Source: Roseicitreum antarcticum (GTDB lineage: Bacteria > Pseudomonadota > Alphaproteobacteria > Rhodobacterales > Rhodobacteraceae). Taken from it: DNA of 64,000 nucleotides. Numbering within the stretch: position 1 is the stretch's first letter; each line of letters begins with the position of its first letter. The notes beneath the pieces were generated by a model. The model saw only the letters and a program-made list of their open reading frames with translations, was not told where the DNA came from and ran no database searches. Positions 24,844 to 33,435 of the stretch are shown piece by piece. The position numbers and the translations under genes were made by a program. Where the stretch lies: positions 186,001 through 250,000 of the forward strand of contig NZ_CP061498.1 in NCBI RefSeq assembly GCF_014681765.1, in the 5' to 3' direction.

Positions 24844-26393
24844 GGCTGCATCTCCTTGCTGTGGTGCAGGAAGCTTTCGGCCACGCTGTCCCAACTGTAA
24901 TGCGCGCGGGCATGGGCGTGGCGTGCGGCCCGGCTTCCGGGCGCGCGCAGCGCGTGGCGCACTGCGCGGCCAAGGTCGGAATCGATTGCGCCCAGCATCG
25001 GCACGGTCACGATGTCGCGCGGTCCCGGCACGTCATGCGCCGCGATCGGCAGGCCCGAGGCCATCGCCTCGATCAAGACAATCCCGAACGTGTCGGTGCG
25101 CGAGGGGAAGACGAAGCAATCCGCGCGCCGGTAGGCTTCGGCCAGCGCCGCGCCGGTCAGTGTGCCGCGAAAGTCCACATCCGGGTAGGCGCGGGACAGC
25201 GCGGCCCGTTGCGGCCCGTCGCCAACGACGACCTTGCGCACCGGGCCTGTCTGTTCCTCGGTCAGGCGCAGGAAGGCCGCGATGTCCTTTTCCGGCGCGA
25301 CCCGCCCGACATAGAGAAGTGTGGGCGGCGCATTGCCGGGCGTGGGCGCCGCGACAACGGGGGCGAAGACGTCGCAATCCACCCCGCGCGACAGCGGCAC
25401 CAACTGACCCGCAAAGCCCCAGTCGCGCAGCAGGGCCTCCATGGACGGGGTGGTGACAAACGTGTGGTGCGCGCGCGCATGGAAGCGGCGGGCCAGCGCG
25501 GTGGTCAGCCGCGCCACCGGTCCCCCCAGAAGCTTCGGCCCCCCCAGCCACCACGGCGTGCGCAGTGCCGCATAGGCCGGAAAATTGGTATGGAAAGAGG
25601 TGGAAAATGGCAGCCCCCGGCGCAGGCAATAGCGCCGCGCCGCCCAGCCCAGCGGCCCCTCAACCGCGATATGCACGGCCTGCGGCGCGAAGGCGTCGAT
25701 CATCGCTGCCAGCCGACGGTACGGCAGGATGGCCAGTGGCACCGCGCTGTAGCCGGGCACGGGCAGGGTGGCGAAATCCGCCGGCCCGATGACCCGCACG
25801 GTGCAGTCCTGTTGGCGTAAGGCCCGGATGATGTTTTGATAGCTGCGCACGACCCCGTTGACCTGCGGCTCCCAGGCATCGCTGACGATCATGATGCGGG
25901 TCGGCGCGGTGCAGGCCTCACCGATGCGGGCTGGGGGCAGGCTTTCCGTTGGGCCATCGTGCCGGGGGGCTACGGGGTTGGTGATACCCGAGGGCACGGT
26001 TTTGCGCGCGTCAGTGGCAGTAGGGGTGGGGCGCTTGGCAGGGCCTTCGGGCATATGTTCCCGGGGCGCGCGATTCTGCGGCGCCCCGGTTTCGGAGCCC
26101 ATTGGTCTGTTGGCAGGGGCGATGGGCATGGTGGGGGGCGGCGTCGGTGCATCTGGCGCGGTCAACCCTTCGGCTGCGCGGCGCTGCTGTGCCTCGGTTT
26201 GGGATGACTTGGGGGCCGTGAATTGCGGCGCAGCGCCTTGCGGCGCAATGCGACCCAGGGTTTTCGGGGCGCACCGTGTGGTCGCGCGTTTTGTGCGCAC
26301 TGCAGCTGCAACGGCCCGTACGGGATACGTCCAGCCTGAGGGCCAGCCCGTGGCTGCGGGCGTTGGTGCGCTCTCGCTCCCGGTCGCCGTCAT
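24840..26393 (-). CDS. agt: Family 4 glycosyltransferase, probable Agt glycolipid synthase, with low-complexity N-terminus
   Basis: The GT4 core begins near residue 166 (MIVSDAWEPQVNGVVRSYQNI) and includes FSTSFHTNFPAY, LLYVGRVAPEKD and FPSRTDTFGIVLIEAMASGLPI, the donor-site motif. Agt adds a sugar to diacylglycerol released by PlcP. The first 165 residues are Pro/Ala/Thr-rich with no domain. The frame stays open to an ATG at 26471, but that ATG is part of the Pho box, so I take the ATG at 26393 with AAGGA before it. A start at 25892 directly before the core is also possible. Confidence 0.8.
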   Translation of the reverse strand: MTATGSESAPTPAATGWPSGWTYPVRAVAAAVRTKRATTRCAPKTLGRIAPQGAAPQFTAPKSSQTEAQQRRAAEGLTAPDAPTPPPTMPIAPANRPMGSETGAPQNRAPREHMPEGPAKRPTPTATDARKTVPSGITNPVAPRHDGPTESLPPARIGEACTAPTRIMIVSDAWEPQVNGVVRSYQNIIRALRQQDCTVRVIGPADFATLPVPGYSAVPLAILPYRRLAAMIDAFAPQAVHIAVEGPLGWAARRYCLRRGLPFSTSFHTNFPAYAALRTPWWLGGPKLLGGPVARLTTALARRFHARAHHTFVTTPSMEALLRDWGFAGQLVPLSRGVDCDVFAPVVAAPTPGNAPPTLLYVGRVAPEKDIAAFLRLTEEQTGPVRKVVVGDGPQRAALSRAYPDVDFRGTLTGAALAEAYRRADCFVFPSRTDTFGIVLIEAMASGLPIAAHDVPGPRDIVTVPMLGAIDSDLGRAVRHALRAPGSRAARHAHARAHYSWDSVAESFLHHSKEMQP

Positions 26394-26469
26394 GATCCTT
26401 GCCCCTGTACTGCCCGCCGCTTGGGCGTGGCGATCCCCGTACCCTGCGCCTGCACCATGGCTGGTTTCC

Positions 26470-26487
26470 ATGACAGGGATGTGTCAG
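26470..26487 (-). promoter_or_regulatory. Pho box upstream of agt-plcP
   Basis: On the minus strand the sequence is CTGACACATCCCTGTCAT. Against the PhoB consensus CTGTCAT-N4-CTGTCAT the second half-site is perfect and the first matches five of seven bases, with the correct four-base spacer. It supports phosphate-starvation control of the lipid-remodelling pair. Confidence 0.8.
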
Positions 26488-26739
26488 TGAAAGGCGCAAG
26501 GCCCCGCGACGCCCGGATTGCCGACGGTTTTCGACTGGTTCGCTGCCATGACCCACCCCGTTCGTTTCGAGAACACGGCGTGATCCTGCGCCCGACCGAT
26601 CCTGGTCCGCGCCCGCTTGTGGCTTGCGCATTCCCCCGACCGGCGCTCGACCCTCGGGGCATCATCACAGCGCAGCCTTGGGCCGGACGCGTGCTGTGGC
26701 CGACCGTTTCCGCCCATGTGTCGCTGCGTTGGGGCGTTG

Positions 26740-28911
26740 CTACAGCACGCCGTCCTGCGCAAGGCCGGTGAGATGCCGCTGATCGTCCGGCGCCGCCGGA
26801 CGGCAATGGCGCAAAAGCACCTCGTGCAGCGCCGCGCGCCGGATCGGTTTGGCCAGCGTGTCGACAAAGCCCGCCGCCTGGTAGCTTTCGATCTGCGCTG
26901 CCATGACATTCGCCGTCACGGCGATCACGCACGGCGGCGCGCGGCGGGAATCGCGCGCGCAGCGCTGGATCTGCGCCAGCGCTGCGAAGCCATCCATGAC
27001 CGGCATGGAGATATCCATCAGGATCAGATCAAATTGCCCGTCGCGCCAGAACTGACATGCCTCGACCCCGTTTTTCGCGAAAGTGCTCCGCACCCCCAGC
27101 TTGTCGAGCATGAGGGCCAGGATATGCCGGTTGGTGGCGTTGTCCTCGGCAACAAGCAACCTTAGGGTGGTCAGCCTTTCGTCCGGTGCCGGAACAGCGC
27201 CCGGGTCGGGGCCGGAACCTGTGGCTGCGATTGCGTGATCGTTTGTGCCTGTGGTGCCGCCTGGCGCCGTATCGGACATATCAGCTGCGCCTACCTTGGG
27301 ACCGGCGGACAATGTCGGGGTTGCGCCGGGTGTTGCGGGCAGAGTGGGGGCCCCGGCAACGCGTGAGGGCAGGCGGATGGTGACGCCAGTACCCTGACCC
27401 GGCGTGCTGTCGACCGATATGCTTCCACCCATGACTTCAACCAGTTGCTTGACGATGGACATGCCCAGCCCGGTGCCGCCGAAGCGCTGGGCCGTTTCGG
27501 CATCTGCCTGCTCAAAGGCGATGAAAAAGCGCGAGATCTGTTCCTCTGTCATCCCGATGCCGGTGTCCGTCACGCAAAAGACGATGTGGTCTTCGTGGTC
27601 ACTCGAAACCTCCATTACGATTTGCCCGGCCTCGGTAAATTTCACCGCATTGCCCAGTACATTGTTGAGGATCTGAAGCATGCGGGTCTCATCCCCCTGC
27701 ACAAGATCGGGCAGGCCTGCGCCGCGCCGCACTTCCAGGGCCACGCCCTTGGCCCCCGCGATCGTGCCGTGCAGCGCTTCAACCTGTGCGACCACGCTTT
27801 CCAGCGCGAACGGCGCGGAGATGATCGTCAGCTTGCCGGATTCGATACGGGCGAGGTCAAGTATATCATTGATAAGTTTTAATAAATTATCACCAGAGTG
27901 TTGGATGATTGCCAACATTCCGCGCTGTTCGGCGTCCAGTCGCGTGTTGCCCAGAAGCTCCGCCATGCCGATCACGCCGTTGAGCGGTGTCCGGATCTCA
28001 TGGCTCATATGGGTGAGGAAACCCGATTTCGCCTGGCTGGCGGCGGTCGCGGTGCAAAGCGCGTGGTCGAGGTCGTTGGCGAGCCCGCGCGCGACAAAGA
28101 CGCAGGCGCCCAGCATCAAAAGCAGCAGCGCCAGCGCCACCCCCGTAGGCGCGATGACTGCGGTGATCGCATGTGTACCCGGCGTGGGCAGCGTCCAGGT
28201 TATCCAGGTCGGCGGGCCGCCAGACGCCGGCAGCGCAAGAGCTGCCGCATTGTCTTGCGGAAACGTCCGGACCCGGACATCGGACAGTAGCAAGGTGTCG
28301 CCCAGAATGAGCGGCAGCCGACTGGAGACCGGCCAGCCAAGAATCAGTTTTGCGGTCGGTAACAGCGGACCGCGCATCGCGGCACCAGGCAAGATGTAGT
28401 CGATGGCCAGCAACCACAATTCACCGCCGATCCAGCGGTAGGCGGTCAGCGGACCTGCGTCCGGGGCCGCGCCGTTTTCTGCAAAATAGGTCGCGGCGAA
28501 ATCGAACACCTCCTGAAAGTCTATTTCAGTCAGTTGGTTATGTCTATCATGCGACCAGCCATGAATGCCTTCCAGCGGACCGCCGCCCACAATGACAAGA
28601 GAGGTAAGGTTGGCTTCCTGCACGGCGACGCCGACATTCTCAGCCAGCCAGACTATGTTCCGGTGCTGTACTGCCAGATAATGGTCGGTCCAATTGGCAT
28701 AGTCCACGCTGGTCGCAACCAGCCGTTCGGTCATGATCCGCAGCCCGGACTCGACCCGCTGCACCGCGTCCTTGCGGGCGTTATCGTCGAAATCTGATGC
28801 CAGTCGCGTGGCGACGCCGAAGAGGGTGCCTATGAAAATGATAATGGCGCAGACGGTCATCAGCGTCAGCAGGCTTGAAAGCCGCTTTGGAGTCGGGATC
28901 TTTACGCTCAT
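26740..28911 (-). CDS. Hybrid sensor histidine kinase with CHASE4-type sensor and receiver
   Basis: 723 residues. A membrane span (about 10-35), a periplasmic CHASE4-like sensor (SVDYANWTDHY), a second span (about 255-280), HisKA with phosphorylated His in MSHEIRTPLNGVIGM, an ATPase domain (NNVLGNAVKFTEAG, DTGIGM, GGTGLGMSI), a low-complexity linker, and a C-terminal receiver with phospho-acceptor Asp in LILMDISMPVMDG. No output regulator lies next to it, so its target is unknown. Starts at 28926 or 28971 would add 5 or 20 residues. Confidence 0.92.
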   Translation of the reverse strand: MSVKIPTPKRLSSLLTLMTVCAIIIFIGTLFGVATRLASDFDDNARKDAVQRVESGLRIMTERLVATSVDYANWTDHYLAVQHRNIVWLAENVGVAVQEANLTSLVIVGGGPLEGIHGWSHDRHNQLTEIDFQEVFDFAATYFAENGAAPDAGPLTAYRWIGGELWLLAIDYILPGAAMRGPLLPTAKLILGWPVSSRLPLILGDTLLLSDVRVRTFPQDNAAALALPASGGPPTWITWTLPTPGTHAITAVIAPTGVALALLLLMLGACVFVARGLANDLDHALCTATAASQAKSGFLTHMSHEIRTPLNGVIGMAELLGNTRLDAEQRGMLAIIQHSGDNLLKLINDILDLARIESGKLTIISAPFALESVVAQVEALHGTIAGAKGVALEVRRGAGLPDLVQGDETRMLQILNNVLGNAVKFTEAGQIVMEVSSDHEDHIVFCVTDTGIGMTEEQISRFFIAFEQADAETAQRFGGTGLGMSIVKQLVEVMGGSISVDSTPGQGTGVTIRLPSRVAGAPTLPATPGATPTLSAGPKVGAADMSDTAPGGTTGTNDHAIAATGSGPDPGAVPAPDERLTTLRLLVAEDNATNRHILALMLDKLGVRSTFAKNGVEACQFWRDGQFDLILMDISMPVMDGFAALAQIQRCARDSRRAPPCVIAVTANVMAAQIESYQAAGFVDTLAKPIRRAALHEVLLRHCRPAAPDDQRHLTGLAQDGVL

Positions 28912-29460
28912 GTCTTTCAGCCACATCCTTTCGCTTTTGCGTCCCAAGGTGTCGCACAGACACCTTAACAATTGGTTCCGGCGGGCCGGGAGTTCGGGCG
29001 CGTCACTGGGTGGCTTCTTTCCATCATATCAATTTGAATCAGAGCGTTATGGCGGGATGTGGCGCAGGGCTTCGGGCGGGAATACCCCGCCCGGGCGCGC
29101 GGAGGCGCGCTTGACCCGGCGCATTTGCACAAGCTGGTTAAAGGGGCGGTCGCGGCGGCACTGCCCGTGGCGGGCAATCGGGGCACGAATCAGAGGTTAA
29201 TGTGGGGAAAACCCGGGGTTTGTGGTGTCTGGAAACCGTCTGGTTCCAGTATGGAAACAGTATGGCTTTGCACCCGTATCGGGCGTGGTTAACGGAGCGC
29301 GCGCCGGGGGCGGCGGTGCGAAAGGTTAATGCGCTGAGGAATAGCAATGATCGACGTATCGCAAGGAATGACAGGCGCCTGTCAAATACAGCGCTGCGTG
29401 CATCTTGTGCGCGCGAAAATGGCGCGACGGCCGAGGATTGGTCCCGGCGAAAGAGCGCCC
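28912..29460. other. Intergenic region between the histidine kinase and pobR
   Basis: About 550 bases. I found no open frame with a start site and family resemblance. Around 29230-29275 short hairpin and direct-repeat elements (GGAAACC...GGTTCC, then two TATGGAAACAGTATGG-like words) are visible without an evident role. Confidence 0.5.
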
Positions 29461-30312
29461 TCAGCCCGCGAAAATGGCGCGGTACTCCCCCGGGGTTTGC
29501 CCGCGTACCCGCTTGAAACGCTTAGTGAAATAGGGCGGGTCAATATAGCCCAGCCGGTAGCCCACCTCGGCCACAGGCAGGCGGGTGAAGGCCAGCAGGC
29601 GACAAGCCTCTTCCATGATACGATGTTCGATGTAAGCTGCCGCGCCATGCCCGGTGGCGGCGCGGCACAACCGGCTGAGGTGTCCGGTGCTGACCGAGAG
29701 CGCGCGCGCATAATCCGACGCGGTCCAGCCCGCCGCGCGGTGCTGGCTGATCAGCGTGTCGAGACCGGCCAGCCGCGCGCTGCGGTGGTGCGGCAAGAGG
29801 GCATCACGCGCGCCGGGGGTGCTGGCGAGAAGGGAAAGCACGGTATGTGCCATTCCGACCACTTGCTGCGCGCGGAATGGCCCGTTGCCCTGTGCGGTCT
29901 GGCGCAGCATGGCAAGAACGGCGCCCAGCCGCGCGCCGACCCGGCCCCAGCGCGGTTGCGCCAGCGCCGCATCCACCTGTGGCGACGGCGGCGAGAGGGC
30001 GCCCACCACGCTGGCAGGCAAGGACAAGACCGCGCCGCGCGCCCCGGGGCGGAAGGTGAGGGAATGCACACAATTCACTGGGATATATAGAAAATCACCA
30101 GTTTCAAGCTGGGCCGCCGCGTCATCGGCGCGTGCCTCCAGCCAGCCATCATCGACGGTGAAAACCTGTGCCATCTGACCGTGGCGATGCGGCGCAATCT
30201 GCCAGTTGTGCAGGGGGGCGCGGGCCGAAAAGTCCTCTATATGGATCACATCGGGGAACTGGCCTTGTTCGCCATAAAGCCCGAAGGCGGGAATCCGGTT
30301 TTTGATGCTCAT
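29461..30312 (-). CDS. pobR: AraC-family regulator, probable PobR
   Basis: 283 residues: an N-terminal cupin-type sensor (HRHGQMAQVFTVDDG, FLYIPVNCVHSL) and a C-terminal AraC DNA-binding domain (ALSVSTGHLSRLCRAATG, LGYIDPPYFTKRFKRVRGQTP split across helices). It is divergent from pobA, the standard arrangement in which PobR activates pobA in response to 4-hydroxybenzoate. Start at 30312 gives MSIKNRIPAFGLYGE; an ATG 12 codons upstream is less likely. Confidence 0.88.
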   Translation of the reverse strand: MSIKNRIPAFGLYGEQGQFPDVIHIEDFSARAPLHNWQIAPHRHGQMAQVFTVDDGWLEARADDAAAQLETGDFLYIPVNCVHSLTFRPGARGAVLSLPASVVGALSPPSPQVDAALAQPRWGRVGARLGAVLAMLRQTAQGNGPFRAQQVVGMAHTVLSLLASTPGARDALLPHHRSARLAGLDTLISQHRAAGWTASDYARALSVSTGHLSRLCRAATGHGAAAYIEHRIMEEACRLLAFTRLPVAEVGYRLGYIDPPYFTKRFKRVRGQTPGEYRAIFAG

Positions 30313-30412
30313 GCACGATAAGTACCATGGCTTGCCCAGTGACGCCATTACCTGCGGCGCAGATATAGCTTAGCCAAGAGGATCGGAAGGGCCATCAGGG
30401 AGGACGCGCACC

Positions 30413-31582
30413 ATGGATACCGAAGTTGCCATCATTGGCGGGGGGCCATCGGGGCTGCTGCTGTCGCAACTGCTGAACCGCGCGGGCGTGGCGACGGTGG
30501 TTCTGGAGCGCGCCAGCCGCGCGCATGTGCTGTCACGCATCCGCGCGGGCGTGCTGGAAGCGGGTACAATGGCGCTGTTGCAAGAGGCCGGTGTTGCTGA
30601 GCGCATGATGCGCGAGGGGCATCCGCACGCGGGGTGCTACCTGACCGATGACGACCTGATGGTGCGGATCAACTTTGAGGAACTGACCGGCAAATCGGTG
30701 ATGGTGTACGGCCAGACCGAGGTAACGGCAGACCTTTATGCGGCGCAGGAGGCCATGGGCGCCACGGTGATCCATGGCGTGCAAGATGTGGTGATCGACG
30801 GCGCCGATACCCCTGCGCCTGCCGTGGAATACACGCTGAACGGCGAACGCAAGCGCCTGACCTGCGCCTATGTCGCGGGCTGTGACGGGTTCCACGGGGT
30901 CAGCCGCAAGACCATCCCGGCCGCAAAGCGGCAAGAATTCGAGCGGGTCTACCCGTTTGGCTGGCTGGGCGTTCTGTCGCGCACCCGCCCCGCGCATGAA
31001 GAGCTGATCTATGCGTCATCCGGGCACGGGTTCGCGCTGGCCTCGATGCGCAATGAAAACCTCAGCCGGTATTACGTGCAGGTGCCGCTGACCGACAAGG
31101 TGGAGGCGTGGAGCGATCAACGCTTCTGGGACAAGCTGCGCGCCTGCCTGCCCGGGGATGTGGCGGCGGCGATGGAGACGGGCCCGTCGATCGAGAAATC
31201 CATCGCGCCGCTGCGGTCTTTCGTCAGCGAGCCGCTGCGCTGGGGCCGGTTGTTCCTGGTGGGGGACGCCGCGCATATCGTGCCGCCGACCGGGGCGAAG
31301 GGGCTGAACCTGGCGGCGTCGGACGTGTTTTACCTGTATCAGGCGCTGATCTCGGCGGTGAAATCGGGCGATACGGCCGGGATCGACGGCTATTCGGCGC
31401 GCGCGCTGACCCGGATCTGGAAGGCAATGCGCTTCAGCTGGCAGATGACGACCATGCTGCACCAATTCGACGGCGAGGACAGTTTTGCCGGGCAGATGCG
31501 CAAGGCGACGCTGAAACACCTGTCACAATCGGAAACCGCGCGGCGCGATCTGGCCGAGAATTACATCGGGTTGCCGTATTGA
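30413..31582 (+). CDS. pobA: 4-hydroxybenzoate 3-monooxygenase
   Basis: PobA is a flavoprotein that hydroxylates 4-hydroxybenzoate to protocatechuate with NADPH and O2. The 389 residues have the FAD-binding GGGPSGLLLSQLLNRAG (about 8-24), a DG motif in YVAGCDGFHGVSR and GDAAHIVPPTGAKGLNLA for the flavin ribityl site. Length and motifs match the family. The ring-cleavage genes that would use protocatechuate are not in the window. The last four codons are part of a tandem repeat. Confidence 0.95.
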   Translation: MDTEVAIIGGGPSGLLLSQLLNRAGVATVVLERASRAHVLSRIRAGVLEAGTMALLQEAGVAERMMREGHPHAGCYLTDDDLMVRINFEELTGKSVMVYGQTEVTADLYAAQEAMGATVIHGVQDVVIDGADTPAPAVEYTLNGERKRLTCAYVAGCDGFHGVSRKTIPAAKRQEFERVYPFGWLGVLSRTRPAHEELIYASSGHGFALASMRNENLSRYYVQVPLTDKVEAWSDQRFWDKLRACLPGDVAAAMETGPSIEKSIAPLRSFVSEPLRWGRLFLVGDAAHIVPPTGAKGLNLAASDVFYLYQALISAVKSGDTAGIDGYSARALTRIWKAMRFSWQMTTMLHQFDGEDSFAGQMRKATLKHLSQSETARRDLAENYIGLPY

Positions 31583-31632
31583 CGGGCTGCCGTATTGACG
31601 GGCTGCCGTATTGGCGGGCTCCCGTATTGACG
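31569..31632 (+). repeat. Four tandem 16-bp units spanning the pobA stop
   Basis: Units GG(T/C)TGCCGTATTGACG and close variants repeat four times, starting in the last codons of pobA. The first copy contains the GLPY codons and TGA stop; the next three duplicate them downstream. Confidence 0.9.
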
Positions 31633-31677
31633 GGGCGCGGGCGGCGTGCCCCTTAGCGCCTGCCGTATAAAGCGGCG

Positions 31678-33012
31678 TCAGATCCGCTGGATGCCGTCGG
31701 ACCAGACGCGGGCGACATTGGCCTTGGTCGCGCCGTAAATGATCTTTTCCAGCAGTTGCAGCGGCGGGGTTTCGCCGTAAACGACGATCTGGCCCAGTGG
31801 TGCTGCCGGGTCGATGGCGATGGCGTCAAAGCGCATGCCGACCTCAAAGCTGCCGACATCGAGGCCCAGGGCCTGCGCGCCGCCGCGCGTGGCCAGATGA
31901 AAGGCGGTGGCGATGTCGATGCGGGCCGCGTCGCGGCCCCTTTCTTGCGGGGCGCGGGCCGGGTCGGTGCCGCTTTCGAGCATGCGGGCGGCGGCGACGC
32001 TCATCCTTGCGGCTTCCCACACGGTGCCGATGGGGCCACCCGAAATATCGGTGCCCAGCCCCACGCGCAGCCCGCGTGCCAGCGCGTCGCGCAGCGGGAA
32101 GACCGCGTTGGCGAAGTAGATGTTAGACCACGGGCAATGCGCAATGCCGCCGCCGCGCGCCGCGATCAGGTCCATATCGGTGCCCGACAGGAAATTGGCA
32201 TGGGCCAGCACGGTATGGTCGCGCAAGAGGCCGAAATGGTCGAGGGTTTCGGTATCGCTCATGCCCATGCGGTCAAACACATGGGCGTGCTCCCAGTCGC
32301 TTTCGGACACATGGGTCTGCACGCGGGTGCCGGTCTCAAGCGCAAGCGCGCCCAGTCCGTGCAGGCAGGCATCGGTGCAGGCGGGCACGAAGCGCGGCGT
32401 GATGACAGGCAGCACGCGGCGGTCGGCGTTGTCGGGGTGGTGGTTGATATAGTCGATCAGCGCGCGGGTTTCGGCCACCGAGGTGTCGGCATCGGCATCG
32501 CGGTAGTAATCGGGGCAGGTGTCGGGATGGTCCATCGCCACCTTGCCGATCAGCGCGCGCTGGCCCTTTGCCATGCAGATGTCGGCCAGTATCCTGGTGG
32601 CGGGCAGGTGGATCGTGGCGAAATGCAGGGCGGTGGTGGTGCCTGCGCGCAGCATGTGGTCGATCAGGGCCGCATAGACGCTGGCGGCGAAATCGGTGTC
32701 GCTGTAGCGCGCCTCGAGCGGGAAGGTGTAGGTTTGCAGCCAATCCTCCAGCGGCACGTCGAGGGCCGAGCCGAGTTGCGGGAATTGCGGCGCGTGGACA
32801 TGCAGATCGACCAGCCCGGGCAGCAAGACATGGCCTGCGGGCAGGTGGATTGCGTCGTCGGGGATGTCGTGGGACACCTTTGCGATGACCCCATCGGGGT
32901 CAAGGGTGATTGCCGCAGCGGGCAGGAATTCGACCTGTCCACGCGTGGGGGCATGGAAGGCGTCGGCGACGATTGTCTTGCCTGCAAGGGTCTGGCTGGG
33001 ACTGGGGGTCAT
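31678..33012 (-). CDS. guaD: Guanine deaminase
   Basis: A 444-residue amidohydrolase that converts guanine to xanthine. It has the zinc-site motif LPGLVDLHVHAPQFPQLG (about 63-80), in which PQFPQLG is typical of guanine deaminase, then HVSESDWE, and the later HCPWSNIYF and GLGTDISGG with the metal-binding Asp. Cytoplasmic, no signal. It stands alone, with repeats on both sides and no other purine genes beside it. Confidence 0.92.
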   Translation of the reverse strand: MTPSPSQTLAGKTIVADAFHAPTRGQVEFLPAAAITLDPDGVIAKVSHDIPDDAIHLPAGHVLLPGLVDLHVHAPQFPQLGSALDVPLEDWLQTYTFPLEARYSDTDFAASVYAALIDHMLRAGTTTALHFATIHLPATRILADICMAKGQRALIGKVAMDHPDTCPDYYRDADADTSVAETRALIDYINHHPDNADRRVLPVITPRFVPACTDACLHGLGALALETGTRVQTHVSESDWEHAHVFDRMGMSDTETLDHFGLLRDHTVLAHANFLSGTDMDLIAARGGGIAHCPWSNIYFANAVFPLRDALARGLRVGLGTDISGGPIGTVWEAARMSVAAARMLESGTDPARAPQERGRDAARIDIATAFHLATRGGAQALGLDVGSFEVGMRFDAIAIDPAAPLGQIVVYGETPPLQLLEKIIYGATKANVARVWSDGIQRI

Positions 33013-33221
33013 CTGGGGGCCTGTGGTTTGGATGGGGTGTCAGGGGGCGGCGAGGCGCGCGCCACGCGGCTTGGCGATCATCACCGACATACGCGTGCTG
33101 TGCGCGCGGGCATGGATGCTGGCCCCCGCCGCTTGCCCCGGTCGCTTGCCCCCGTCGCTTGCTGGGCCGGGGGATTGTTTCCCCCCGGTGGATCGGCGTG
33201 GCAGCCAGAATGACCTGCGCC

Positions 33222-33425
33222 GCGCCACCCTGTGATCTGCGCCACCCTTTGACCCCGCACAGCCCTGCGACCTGCGCACAGCCTGTGACCTGCGCCGCCC
33301 TGCGACCTGCGCCGCCCTGCGACCCCGCGCCACCCTGTGACCTGCGCCACCCTGTGACCCGCGCCGCCCTGTGACCCGCGCCGCCCTGTGACCTGCGCCG
33401 TACTGTGACCCGCAAAGCCCTGCGA
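33222..33425. repeat. Minisatellite of about twelve 17-bp units
   Basis: Units such as GCCGCCCTGTGACCCGC, with variants (CTGCGCCAC, CCTGCGACC), follow each other head to tail. The period of 17 is not a multiple of three, so the frames it opens on both strands change register each copy and are not coding. The array fills most of the 423-base gap between guaD and the next gene; nothing else is visible there. Confidence 0.92.
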
Positions 33426-33435
33426 CTGGCACGCC

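Noticed and set aside
25892-26471. Start of Agt at 26471
   Set aside because: That ATG is part of the Pho box and would leave no untranslated leader; a later start must be used.
33222-33425. Possible CRISPR array
   Set aside because: Units are contiguous 17-bp copies with no unique spacers and no cas genes nearby.
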